Below, piece after piece: positions 18,410 to 25,761 of a stretch of 64,000 nt of DNA (positions within the stretch are counted from its first letter, which is position 1; every line of letters starts with the position of its first letter). Source of the DNA: Pelotomaculum propionicicum (GTDB lineage Bacteria; Bacillota; Desulfotomaculia; Desulfotomaculales; Pelotomaculaceae); contig NZ_QFFZ01000006.1 in assembly GCF_004369225.1 (NCBI RefSeq), positions 62,001 through 126,000 on the forward strand, given 5' to 3'. The notes under the pieces were generated by a model. The model was not told the origin of the DNA, did no database searches, and saw only the letters and a program-made list of their open reading frames with translations. A program made the translations under genes and the position numbers.

Positions 18410-19500
18410 CATTTCCAAGGATGGGCGAGTCCTGGCGGACATTCAAAATGCTTCTGGAAGATCTGGGCAACGAAGTGGTAGTCCCGCCCAGGCCCAGTAA
18501 ACGCACCCTTGACCTGGGAGTGCGTTACTCACCGGAGTTCGCCTGTTTTCCCCTGAAAATATTAACAGGAACTTATCTTGAGGCTATTGAAATGGGCGCC
18601 GACACTATCGTCACCTCAGGCGGCATAGGTCCCTGCAGGGCTGGTGAATACGCCATGCTCCACCATAAAATACTGGCAGACCTGGGTCATAATATAAAAA
18701 TGGTTGTTTTTGAGCCGCCACGCTTTTACCCTTTTAATTTCATCAAAAATGTTTACATCTTAAACCGGGCGCGACATTCAATAAGAGGAATTATCGCGCT
18801 GATTAAGAAAGCCTGGCGCAAACTGCAGGCACTGGATAATGCAGAAAAACTTAGCCATGTAATTAGGCCGAGGGAGCTTATTACCGGCACAACCACCCGG
18901 GTCTATCGCAAGGGCCTGGAGTGGATAGATCAGGCCTATACCAACGAACAGATAATCGACGCGGAAACAGCGGCTCTGGAAGCGCTGCGCAATGTGCCGC
19001 AAAACCCTGAGGCGGAAGTCTTAAGGGTTGGCATTGTCGGTGAGATATATGTCCTTCTGGAACCGGCAAGCAACCTGGAAATTGAAGAAACTCTTGGCAA
19101 CCTAGGCGTCGAGGTAGAGAGATCAATGTTTTTAACCGGTTGGACCAGGGACAATACCTGGACCGAGACAACTGAGGGAATGACTGTTAAAGCCGCGGCA
19201 GAACCTTACCTGCCGGAACTGGTGGGAGGCCACGGCCGTGATTCTATAGGCAACACTATTCTCTGTGCCAAGCGTGGCTTTGATGGTATGATCCAGTTGG
19301 CTCCGTTTACCTGTATTCCTGAAATTGTCGCGCGTACTATTTTACCTAAGGTAAGCAGGGATTACGATATACCGGTCCTTACTTTTTTTCTTGATGAACA
19401 AACCGGTAAGGCCGGTATGACAACTCGTCTGGAAGCTTTTGTTGATTTAATGAGGAGAAAGAAACATTTCCGGCAGGGAAATGGATTATTAACAGGTTAA
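18397..19500 (+). CDS. Acyl-CoA dehydratase activase-related protein (HgdB-like), second copy
   Basis: Homologous in layout to the preceding gene: opens with FPRMGESWRTFKMLLEDLG, has cysteines in EFACFPLKI, GGIGPCRAGEY and PFTCIPEI, and closes with DEQTGKAGMTTRLEAFVDLMRRKK. 367 residues. The likely role is an electron-transfer or dehydratase-like scaffold working with the activase encoded next, but no reaction can be assigned. Start ATG at 18397 inside the previous gene; GGAAGGAGG upstream. The next gene begins about 19 bases after its stop. Confidence 0.8.
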   Translation: MQKLTFPRMGESWRTFKMLLEDLGNEVVVPPRPSKRTLDLGVRYSPEFACFPLKILTGTYLEAIEMGADTIVTSGGIGPCRAGEYAMLHHKILADLGHNIKMVVFEPPRFYPFNFIKNVYILNRARHSIRGIIALIKKAWRKLQALDNAEKLSHVIRPRELITGTTTRVYRKGLEWIDQAYTNEQIIDAETAALEALRNVPQNPEAEVLRVGIVGEIYVLLEPASNLEIEETLGNLGVEVERSMFLTGWTRDNTWTETTEGMTVKAAAEPYLPELVGGHGRDSIGNTILCAKRGFDGMIQLAPFTCIPEIVARTILPKVSRDYDIPVLTFFLDEQTGKAGMTTRLEAFVDLMRRKKHFRQGNGLLTG

Positions 19501-19518
19501 TGACAGGAAGGTTTGGAC

Positions 19519-20484
19519 ATGAAGGCTTATTTAGGAATTGACGTTGGCTCGGTTAGTATCAATATTGTGGTCCTCAACGAGGCCGGAGAAGTCATAACCG
19601 GCCTTTACCTTCGCACCAAAGGAAGGCCTATTGAGGTTATCCAGGAAGGTTTGAAACAGACTGCGGAGTCGATTCCGCCAGATGTGAAAATAGCAGGCGT
19701 GGGGAGCACGGGCAGCGGGCGTTATCTGGCAGGGATAATGGTTGGAGCTGATGTGATCAAGAATGAAATAACAGCCCATGCCGTGGCTGCCTCAATGGTG
19801 ATTCCCGACGTCCAGACAGTTTTTGAAATAGGCGGCCAGGACTCCAAGATCATTATCATGCGGCACGGGATTGTCACGGACTTCGCCATGAATACCGTAT
19901 GCGCCGCCGGCACAGGTTCTTTTCTCGACCAGCAGGCATCACGTCTGAATATACCCATATCCCAGTTCGGCGAATTGGCGCTCAAGTCAACTTCCCAGGT
20001 GAGGATTGCGGGACGCTGCACGGTATTTGCGGAGTCGGACATGATCCATAAACAGCAAATGGGACACCAGATCCCGGACATCATTAACGGTCTCTGTGAG
20101 GCTCTGGTGAGGAATTACCTTAACAATGTGGGAAAAGGTAAAGAAATACTTCCTCCGATCGCCTTTCAGGGAGGTGTAGCGGCTAACGTCGGCATTAAAG
20201 CAGCTTTTGAAAAAGCATTGGGATTTCCTATAATAATACCAAAATATTTTAATGTCATGGGCGCCATTGGTGCTGCTCAGATAGCCTGTGAAGAAGTGTC
20301 CAGAAAAGGTGAAACCAGCTTTAAAGGCTTCCAGATCACCAATCTGCCTTACCGGACCGGTAGTTTTGAATGCGACGGCTGTTCCAATGTCTGTGAAGTG
20401 GTAGAGATTTTTGAGGGAGAAAAAGTTATCGGCCGCTGGGGCTCACGTTGTTCCAAATGGGATATAACAGGAGAAAACAAGTGA
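19519..20484 (+). CDS. Acyl-CoA dehydratase activase (BcrA/BadF/HgdC-type ATPase)
   Basis: ASKHA-fold ATPase that injects a low-potential electron into 2-hydroxyacyl-CoA dehydratases, using a [4Fe-4S] cluster shared by the dimer. Phosphate motif GIDVGSVSIN at residues 5-14, GSTGSGR at about 63, EIGGQDSKI at about 107, and the cluster-binding NTVCAAGTGSF near 124-134; the second cluster Cys is in RIAGRCTVFAESD. ATG at 19519 with ACAGGAAGG gives 321 residues. The extra C-terminal CDGCSNVCE may bind metal. Third gene of the unit. Directly after its stop lies a possible mobile-element end. Confidence 0.92.
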   Translation: MKAYLGIDVGSVSINIVVLNEAGEVITGLYLRTKGRPIEVIQEGLKQTAESIPPDVKIAGVGSTGSGRYLAGIMVGADVIKNEITAHAVAASMVIPDVQTVFEIGGQDSKIIIMRHGIVTDFAMNTVCAAGTGSFLDQQASRLNIPISQFGELALKSTSQVRIAGRCTVFAESDMIHKQQMGHQIPDIINGLCEALVRNYLNNVGKGKEILPPIAFQGGVAANVGIKAAFEKALGFPIIIPKYFNVMGAIGAAQIACEEVSRKGETSFKGFQITNLPYRTGSFECDGCSNVCEVVEIFEGEKVIGRWGSRCSKWDITGENK

Positions 20485-20832
20485 ACCTCCTCCGGGACAA
20501 GCCCGAAGGCTTCTCCACGAAGGTTTCTCATTTCAACGAAAGCTGCCCTGCCAAAGCAAGGTCTTACGCTCTCTCGTGAGCTACAGGGCCTTGGCCCTGG
20601 CCCGGTCCATGGGCATCTACTACTTCACCATGCGGCTACGTAGATACGTGCTTACTTGAAAGCACCAGTCTCTTTTGGGAATCAGTTTTACGCAGCAGCC
20701 CATTTGACCTGCTGCAAACCCATACTGATTATCAAAGAGCACAGGAATATTATACCATGGGAACGTCTGTTTGTAAAGACACTTATCGCCCTAAACGGGC
20801 GAAGTTCTATAAAAAATGATCATGGCGTAAAA
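20481..20832 (-). mobile_element. Candidate IS200/IS605-like remnant (both ends, no transposase)
   Basis: About 350 non-coding bases. Read on the minus strand, it follows TTTAC, has a small hairpin (CGCCC/GGGCG at 20796-20810), a promoter, a long stem-loop (20657-20743), a structured region and a terminal hairpin (AAGCC/GGCTT near 20500), and ends TTCAC. Hairpins near both ends next to short TT-type pentamers, without terminal inverted repeats, fit single-strand transposons of the IS200/IS605 group; the structured end would match an omega-RNA region. No TnpA or TnpB frame remains. Removing it would place the cobO fragment just after the activase stop. This is inference and needs a database match. 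Confidence 0.35.
20749..20777 (-). promoter_or_regulatory. Minus-strand promoter TTTACA-N17-TATAAT
   Basis: On the minus strand TTTACA (20777-20772) and TATAAT (20754-20749) are separated by exactly 17 bases, a near-consensus sigma-A promoter pointing away from the cobO fragment into the remnant element. No coding frame lies downstream, which suggests it once drove a lost transposase gene. Confidence 0.55.
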
Positions 20833-20943
20833 GAAGGTTTAGTGCACGTGTACCCCGGCAGCGGCAAAGGCAAGACCACGGCGGCGCTTGGCCTGGCCCT
20901 GCGCGCCATTGGTCATGGCTATAAAGGAAATCTAATAAATTAA
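20827..20943 (+). pseudogene. Truncated cobO/btuR (corrinoid adenosyltransferase) N-terminus
   Basis: The frame reads EGLVHVYPGSGKGKTTAALG then LALRAIGHGYKG before NLIN and a stop. This is the start of the corrinoid adenosyltransferase CobO (ATP:cob(I)alamin), including its P-loop GSGKGKTT; full proteins have about 170 residues. No start codon precedes KEGL in the usual place (GTA occurs where ATG/GTG would be), and everything after the first helix is missing, cut off where the convergent cysteine desulfurase gene begins. Clearly a remnant rather than a working enzyme. Confidence 0.8.
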
Positions 20944-22127
20944 CAACCACAGGACCCGTTTTTTTCGCTTTTGTTGAACTTTTCCGGTGGTACAGCCGAT
21001 ATTTCATTTAAAGAACGCAAAGCGTAATCTACTTCTTCTGTTTTATTAAAATAAGAAAAACTAAACCGTACCAGTTTCTGATCAAATGTGCCCAGTGTCC
21101 GGTGAGCGTCCGGCGCGCAATGAAGCCCCGCGCGGCAGGCTATGTTGTATTGTTTATCCAGGACTGTGCCAACCTTGCCGGTTGCTTTTCCTGCCAGGCT
21201 GAATGAAACCACCGGCGCCCGTGCATAAATCTGCTCAGGACCGTAAATACTCAGCCCCTTTATTTTTTCAGCGCCTTTAAGAAAACGTTGAGTTAACTCC
21301 ATTTCATGCTGTCTTATCTTCTCCGCACCTTCACTCCTAATAAACTTCAGCCCTGCCGCCAGGCCAGCTATCCCAACAGCATTTAACGTACCGCTTTCAT
21401 AACGCTCAGGCATTATGTCCGGCTGGCCCGGGACATCGGACATGCTGCCGGTGCCACCTTCTTTTAACGGGGTTAGTTCCAAGCCTTCCGCTATGTACAG
21501 GCCTCCTGTGCCTGTGGGGCCATAAAGACCTTTGTGCCCAGGAAAAGCAAGCAGGTCTATTTTCATAAAAGGCACATTAATATTAAATACCCCTGCTGTT
21601 TGGGCGGCGTCAACAACAAAGCGAAGGCCCTTTTTCCTGGCGAGCTGCCCTATTTCCGCTATCGGCATTAATGTCCCGGTTACATTTGAGGCGTGTGTAA
21701 TCACTATGGCCTTGGTATTAGGCCTGATTGCTTTTTCAATGTCCTCTATTTTAATAGTGCCGTCCCTGGCGCAGGAAACCTTGCTTACCTCAATTCCCTT
21801 ACCCTGCAGGACATACAAGGGACGAGTCACTGAATTATGCTCCATAGAACTGGTGACAACATGATCACCTGGCTTGAGCAGTCCCTTGATCGCCAGGTTT
21901 AGAGCCTCAGTGGCATTTACAGTAAATACAATCCGGTCCGGGTTGGTTATGTTGAAAAGAGTGGCAAGCAGTTCCCGCGCCTCATCAACCAGCCTGCCCG
22001 CCATTAAAGCCATCTGGTGTCCTGACCTGCCTGGGTTGGCCCCGGCGTTTCTGATGCAACTTTCCATGGCCTGCCATACAACAGCGGGTTTTGGCCAGGT
22101 TGTGGCTGCACTGTCAAAATAAATCAA
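20940..22127 (-). CDS. Cysteine desulfurase / class V aminotransferase (EF2568-type family)
   Basis: PLP enzyme removing sulfur from cysteine, NifS/SufS-like. The opening IYFDSAATTWPKP and 395 residues fit the stand-alone family often found near selenium or sulfur metabolism genes. PLP lysine lies in FPGHKGLYGP (about residue 197); the mobile-loop Cys region is CRAGLHCAP (about 329-337). An added C-terminal SCGC is seen in many homologues and may pass sulfur or bind metal. TTG start at 22127 directly after GGGGGAGGG. No iscU or sufU neighbour. Its stop falls within the cobO fragment's last codons. Confidence 0.9.
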   Translation of the reverse strand: MIYFDSAATTWPKPAVVWQAMESCIRNAGANPGRSGHQMALMAGRLVDEARELLATLFNITNPDRIVFTVNATEALNLAIKGLLKPGDHVVTSSMEHNSVTRPLYVLQGKGIEVSKVSCARDGTIKIEDIEKAIRPNTKAIVITHASNVTGTLMPIAEIGQLARKKGLRFVVDAAQTAGVFNINVPFMKIDLLAFPGHKGLYGPTGTGGLYIAEGLELTPLKEGGTGSMSDVPGQPDIMPERYESGTLNAVGIAGLAAGLKFIRSEGAEKIRQHEMELTQRFLKGAEKIKGLSIYGPEQIYARAPVVSFSLAGKATGKVGTVLDKQYNIACRAGLHCAPDAHRTLGTFDQKLVRFSFSYFNKTEEVDYALRSLNEISAVPPEKFNKSEKNGSCGC

Positions 22128-22453
22128 AGTCCCTCCCCCTTCTTTAGCCGCAAGTAACTTATATTTTGTTTGATTTGATTTATTTTATGCCAGGGCTGTT
22201 ACCTAATTAGTTCATGACTTCGCAAGGAAAAATAAGACTTTAGGTTGTACTGAGTCAACCCTTAATTATTTCTTTAGTTTTTCATCTGTCATAATATATC
22301 TTTTACCAATTATGCTTATTACAAAATATTCTTTTCCAAATAAAAGGTTACTTTTTCCAAGTAATGCTTTGAGTATGTTAACCATCTATATTTGTAACCA
22401 ATAATACCTAATTGAATAGGCTAGAAAATGGAAGAAAAAAAAGAGGTGATCTT
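22128..22453. other. AT-rich divergent region upstream of the NTTRR-like gene
   Basis: No coding frame is supported. CATAATATA at 22290-22298 resembles the -10 of mother-cell sigma factors (CATAnnnTA), which would suit a spore-surface gene, but no clear -35 was seen and the ATG is about 155 bases away. Confidence 0.3.
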
Positions 22454-23500
22454 ATGGCCAATCAGCTTCTGCAAAATAATGGATTTGAAAATGATCTTAA
22501 CGGCTACATCATCCAAGGATCAATCACAACAAATAGTGATTTTGCTTGTAGTGGTGAGAAGTCTGCGCTGCTGCTGGCAACTACAACAGATATTGCCGAG
22601 ATGTCGCAAGTGGTTTTTTTCATTTCCCCTGGATCTCAGGTGGTATTTTCATTTTATGCCAGAAAATATCTCAGCAAAAATGTAGTAAATGCATCAAATT
22701 TTAGAGTTGAAGTTAATTTTATCAACTTTATCGGCACAGTCATTTCACCTGGTATAGTCATTAAAGGCAGGGGCCGTGACATTAACGAAAACGTGTGGAA
22801 ACGTTATAACGGATTCGCTGTGGTGCCTCCTGGCACTATTGCGGCACAAGTGGTCGTGCGCCTGGAACCGCCTGCAGATGGGACCAGCGGCTTACTTATT
22901 GACGACCTGGAGTTGTTATCTGAAGTAATGCCTGCACCGCCGTCTACGGCAGCTTTCCCAGTGCAGCCTGGAATTCCGATGTTTCCCAATATACCGTTTA
23001 CATCTCCAGTATCTCCGTTACCGCAGGGAATTTCGGCACTCCCGGGTTTTCCGTTTGCGCCTCCGTCACCAATTCCGGTATCCGCTGCGCAGAATCAAAA
23101 CCCCCTTATTCCCGTCCCGCCTTTTGTAAATCCAGTGCTTCCGGGATTACCTTTCCCGAACTTGCCATTTCCTGGGGCATCCCCCCCCAACCCACTATTT
23201 CCGGTAGCGCCATCTGCCAATCAGGCATTTCTAGAATCATCTTTCTTGAATCCGGTAGCTCCAGGAACACCTCCTGTGAATACGTTCTTTTCAGACTTGC
23301 CTTTTAACTTGTTGCCGCCAGCTCCGGCTTCCCCGGCACACCAGGAATATCCAGCGTTTCCTGGTTCGCTCCTTGCAAACCTGCCGATACCGTTATTAAG
23401 CTTGTTGTACCCTGGCTCACCCTTTGTAAACCTGCTTTTTCAAGGTGCCCCTTTTAACATAACACCAGAGGCAAGTACCGTGATAAAGAAAGAAGATTAA
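22454..23500 (+). CDS. NTTRR-F1-like N-terminal domain with long Pro-rich repeat tail
   Basis: 348 residues from the ATG at 22454 (AGAGGTGA upstream). Residues 1-155 form a beta-rich domain opening NQLLQNNGFENDLNGYII and closing LLIDDLELLSE, the jelly-roll/CBM-like pattern of the NTTRR-F1 family that precedes collagen-like or other tandem-repeat regions in spore formers. The rest is a low-complexity chain rich in Pro, Phe, Leu and Ala with repeated P-G-x-P-F and P-F-x-N-P units. There is no signal peptide, consistent with assembly on the spore from the mother-cell cytoplasm rather than secretion. A terminator follows. Function inferred; repeat irregular. Confidence 0.65.
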   Translation: MANQLLQNNGFENDLNGYIIQGSITTNSDFACSGEKSALLLATTTDIAEMSQVVFFISPGSQVVFSFYARKYLSKNVVNASNFRVEVNFINFIGTVISPGIVIKGRGRDINENVWKRYNGFAVVPPGTIAAQVVVRLEPPADGTSGLLIDDLELLSEVMPAPPSTAAFPVQPGIPMFPNIPFTSPVSPLPQGISALPGFPFAPPSPIPVSAAQNQNPLIPVPPFVNPVLPGLPFPNLPFPGASPPNPLFPVAPSANQAFLESSFLNPVAPGTPPVNTFFSDLPFNLLPPAPASPAHQEYPAFPGSLLANLPIPLLSLLYPGSPFVNLLFQGAPFNITPEASTVIKKED

Positions 23501-23586
23501 GGCTCCCACTCTATCGAAAATCTGCTAGAAGCGAGATCCATGGCAAAACGTGAATTGAAAAGACCGGGATGTTCAAGTAAGCTAAA

Positions 23587-23617
23587 CCCTTCTTCGAACC
23601 TAAGAAGGGCTTTTTTT
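23587..23617 (+). terminator. Rho-independent terminator
   Basis: CCCTTCTT (23587-23594) pairs with AAGAAGGG (23602-23609), then seven T. Confidence 0.85.
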
Positions 23618-23700
23618 ATAATTCGTCCAAAATTAAATTGAATAGTCATGCACTTAATTACCATATTAGGCATTATATAGTATTAGAGGAGGTTATCTGT

Positions 23701-24372
23701 TTGACACAATCAGAAACGGTAAGGGTGGTACGATATCAGTTTGGGGAAAAGCATGGCTATGACCTAGTAATTACGGATAACCAGGCTACCGTACAGGATT
23801 ACCTGAATGCACTAAACCGTGCCATTGAACAGTCATTGTTTAGCTGCTACAGAAAAAACGCCTTGCCGGTTTGCGCGGGTTGCGGCGCTTGCTGCGTTGA
23901 TACGGTCTCGCTTACCCGGATAGATATATTGAACCTGCGGGAACACCTGAGAGTCAACCAGGAAACCCTGCAGCAATTTCTGGAAAGGGGAGGTTATATC
24001 CAGCCTGGTTGGCGGTGGGTGGACTTCACGCTGCGCAAGGGAGAGGATGGACTGTGTGTTTTTCAGGACCGGGAGAGCCGGCTGTGCTCCATCCACCCTG
24101 CCAGGCCTCTGGTGTGCCGGCTTTACACCGGCTGCCCATGTACCAGGCGGGCGGACAAGGTAAGAAATTGTATCGTTAGAATGGCGAAACATGACCTGGT
24201 AAGCAAGTGGTTAACCCAGGATGCGGAAAAGGGAGTTACTACCGCTTTTCACGAAGGGTGCCAGCCAAGACCAAAGCCCAACGCTTTTTCGGGCAAAAAA
24301 AATTACCGCCAGGTTCTATTAAAGGATTTATTGCCGCCCGAATTATGGAGGCAGATCTATGTTAAGGGGTAA
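23701..24372 (+). CDS. YkgJ-family Cys-cluster (Zn/Fe-chelating) protein
   Basis: Family of small metal-binding proteins defined by spaced cysteine pairs. Visible: CAGCGACCVD (about residues 58-67), a single Cys in GEDGLCVF, then SRLCSIHPARPLVCRLYTGCPC. TTG at 23701 is chosen because AGAGGAGG ends 8 bases before; upstream in-frame codons lack a ribosome site. 223 residues. The cysteine array suggests a Zn or Fe-S site, but no reaction is known. It lies between two NTTRR-like genes and may be part of the spore-surface block. Confidence 0.8.
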   Translation: MTQSETVRVVRYQFGEKHGYDLVITDNQATVQDYLNALNRAIEQSLFSCYRKNALPVCAGCGACCVDTVSLTRIDILNLREHLRVNQETLQQFLERGGYIQPGWRWVDFTLRKGEDGLCVFQDRESRLCSIHPARPLVCRLYTGCPCTRRADKVRNCIVRMAKHDLVSKWLTQDAEKGVTTAFHEGCQPRPKPNAFSGKKNYRQVLLKDLLPPELWRQIYVKG

Positions 24373-24596
24373 ACGGCTTCGTCCTGTGTTCCTTTACCAG
24401 CAGCGGTAAAACTTAAAAATAATTTTCCGGACATGCACTAAATTAAGTAATGTTACTATATAGTAATAGTGGCAATTAATACCATATTTAGGCTTTCCTT
24501 CTTGGGAAGTAGGGGGGTTGGGATAAAAGCCATTTTACAGGTGGGAAACCTTTTCGGTTAAAAATTTATTCATGAAAACAAGAAAGGATGATTTCA

Positions 24597-25067
24597 ATGC
24601 CACAACTTTTAGTAAATCCGGGGTTTGAAACGGGATTGCTCGCACCCTGGACATCTACGGGTATTGTAAACGTTTTAACCGCGCCGCCTGACGCCGCCCA
24701 CACCGGAACTAAATCGGTAGAGTTGGATTCAGACACAACCGGCGCATCAATCAGCCAGATCGTCTTCTTCCCTATTTTACCGGGATCTTCATTAAGGCTC
24801 TCATTTTTTTTGAGAAGAGACGCGGGATTTTCAACGGACATAACCGCCACCGTAACTAATTTTGGTATCCCCGTCCTAACCATTTCTATCCCGGCGGCTT
24901 CTAATCCAGAGGAGGAAGAAAATGAATGGGCATATTATGAGGGATACAGCAGCCCCCTCCCCTTCGGGGCTCCTTTCGGTGTCACGGTAACTGTTAGCAT
25001 CGCCGGTGTTCCGAAAGGTGACGCCCAAGTAGTTTTTGACGATATATTCCTTTTCCCTTTCTTTTAA
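24597..25067 (+). CDS. NTTRR-F1-like single-domain protein
   Basis: 156 residues from ATG 24597 (AAAGGATGA upstream). LLVNPGFETGLLAPWTSTGI at the start and VVFDDIFLFPFF at the end match the domain of the protein at 22454-23500, but here the repeat tail is absent. The fold is probably a CBM-like beta sandwich. No signal peptide. A likely spore-surface or exosporium-associated protein, judged by domain type and neighbours only. Confidence 0.65.
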   Translation: MPQLLVNPGFETGLLAPWTSTGIVNVLTAPPDAAHTGTKSVELDSDTTGASISQIVFFPILPGSSLRLSFFLRRDAGFSTDITATVTNFGIPVLTISIPAASNPEEEENEWAYYEGYSSPLPFGAPFGVTVTVSIAGVPKGDAQVVFDDIFLFPFF

Positions 25068-25116
25068 ACTCTCCAGCGACCATTTAACATCCCAAGTATT
25101 AAGTTTTAGTGCAGTA

Positions 25117-25150
25117 AAGAACCCCTCTGCCTGTCAATAGTAGAGGGGTT
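25117..25150 (-). terminator. Terminator between convergent NTTRR-like and SKR-repeat genes
   Basis: AACCCCTCT (25120-25128) pairs with AGAGGGGTT (25142-25150); on the minus strand it is followed by TCTTT. Confidence 0.7.
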
Positions 25151-25174
25151 AATAACATTTGTGAAACTAACTCT

Positions 25175-25519
25175 TTATTTGTTTCTTTTACTTCCTTTGG
25201 AACCCTTAGATCTTTTGGAACCCTTATGACCCGGAGAAACATTAGAACCCCTGTGATCCCTATAACCTCTAGAGCCCTTGGAGCCCTTGGAACCTCTGGA
25301 GCCTTTGGAACCTCTGGAGCCCTTGGAACCTCTGGAGCCCTTGGAACCTCTGGAGCCCCTGGAGCCTTTGGAATCCCTAGAACCCTTAGAACCCTTGGAA
25401 CCAGGGTCTCTACTGTCACAACTTTTGTTCTGAGGGTTACTCTTCATAAACATTTCTTTTAATTCCGGACTTACTTTTTGGAGCAATTCTCTCAGCTCTT
25501 CCCTATTCATATCGCGCAT
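25175..25519 (-). CDS. CotG-like Ser/Lys/Arg/Gly-repeat spore coat protein (candidate CotH substrate)
   Basis: 114 residues from the ATG at 25519 with AAAGGAGTGG upstream. An acidic/helical head (MNREELRELLQKVSPELKEM) is followed by about 75 residues of GSK and GSR triplets. This is both a Gly-x-y pattern and a Ser-Lys-Arg-rich region like those of Bacillus CotG and CotB, which CotH phosphorylates. It is divergent from the cotH-type gene 243 bases away, as cotG is from cotH in B. subtilis. Other frames across the repeat lack ribosome sites. Homology to CotG is by composition and location, not alignment. Confidence 0.7.
   Translation of the reverse strand: MRDMNREELRELLQKVSPELKEMFMKSNPQNKSCDSRDPGSKGSKGSRDSKGSRGSRGSKGSRGSKGSRGSKGSRGSKGSKGSRGYRDHRGSNVSPGHKGSKRSKGSKGSKRNK
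25259..25405. repeat. Tandem 18-bp/9-bp coding repeat in the SKR gene
   Basis: GGAACCTCTGGAGCCCTT-type 18-base units (two 9-base halves) recur in tandem with small changes. They encode the GSK/GSR triplets. Copy number can vary by slippage. Confidence 0.85.
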
Positions 25520-25761
25520 TACCACCACTCCTTTAAATATAAAAATTTCAAGGTTCAATTCATAATATGGATTATTTTAGGAGCCGTGCTAATATATGAA
25601 AAATATTTTATTCCTAAAATGCGGCAACGGATAATGCAGGTAGCACAGGTACATTTAGGTAATTAGAAAAAAATATCAAGAAGTATTCACTTATAGGTAA
25701 CATCCCATTTAGTACCTCTATAACATATAATTGATAGTTCTTAGAAAGAGGGTACCCTGTT

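Noticed and set aside
20656..20943. A 95-residue frame as an intact gene
   Set aside because: Only its last third matches CobO; the first part runs through the hairpin-rich element and the P-loop protein is cut short.
25259..25405. Possible CRISPR array from regularly repeating 18-base units
   Set aside because: Units are directly adjacent with no unique spacers and translate into GSK/GSR triplets in a frame with a good ribosome site, so this is a coding tandem repeat.
25099..25462. Alternative long frames across the same repeat (a Pro/Ala/Glu-rich one on the minus strand and a Gly/Ala/Thr-rich one on the plus strand)
   Set aside because: Any 9-base-multiple repeat keeps all frames open; these lack ribosome sites and a sensible N-terminus, while the SKR frame has both.
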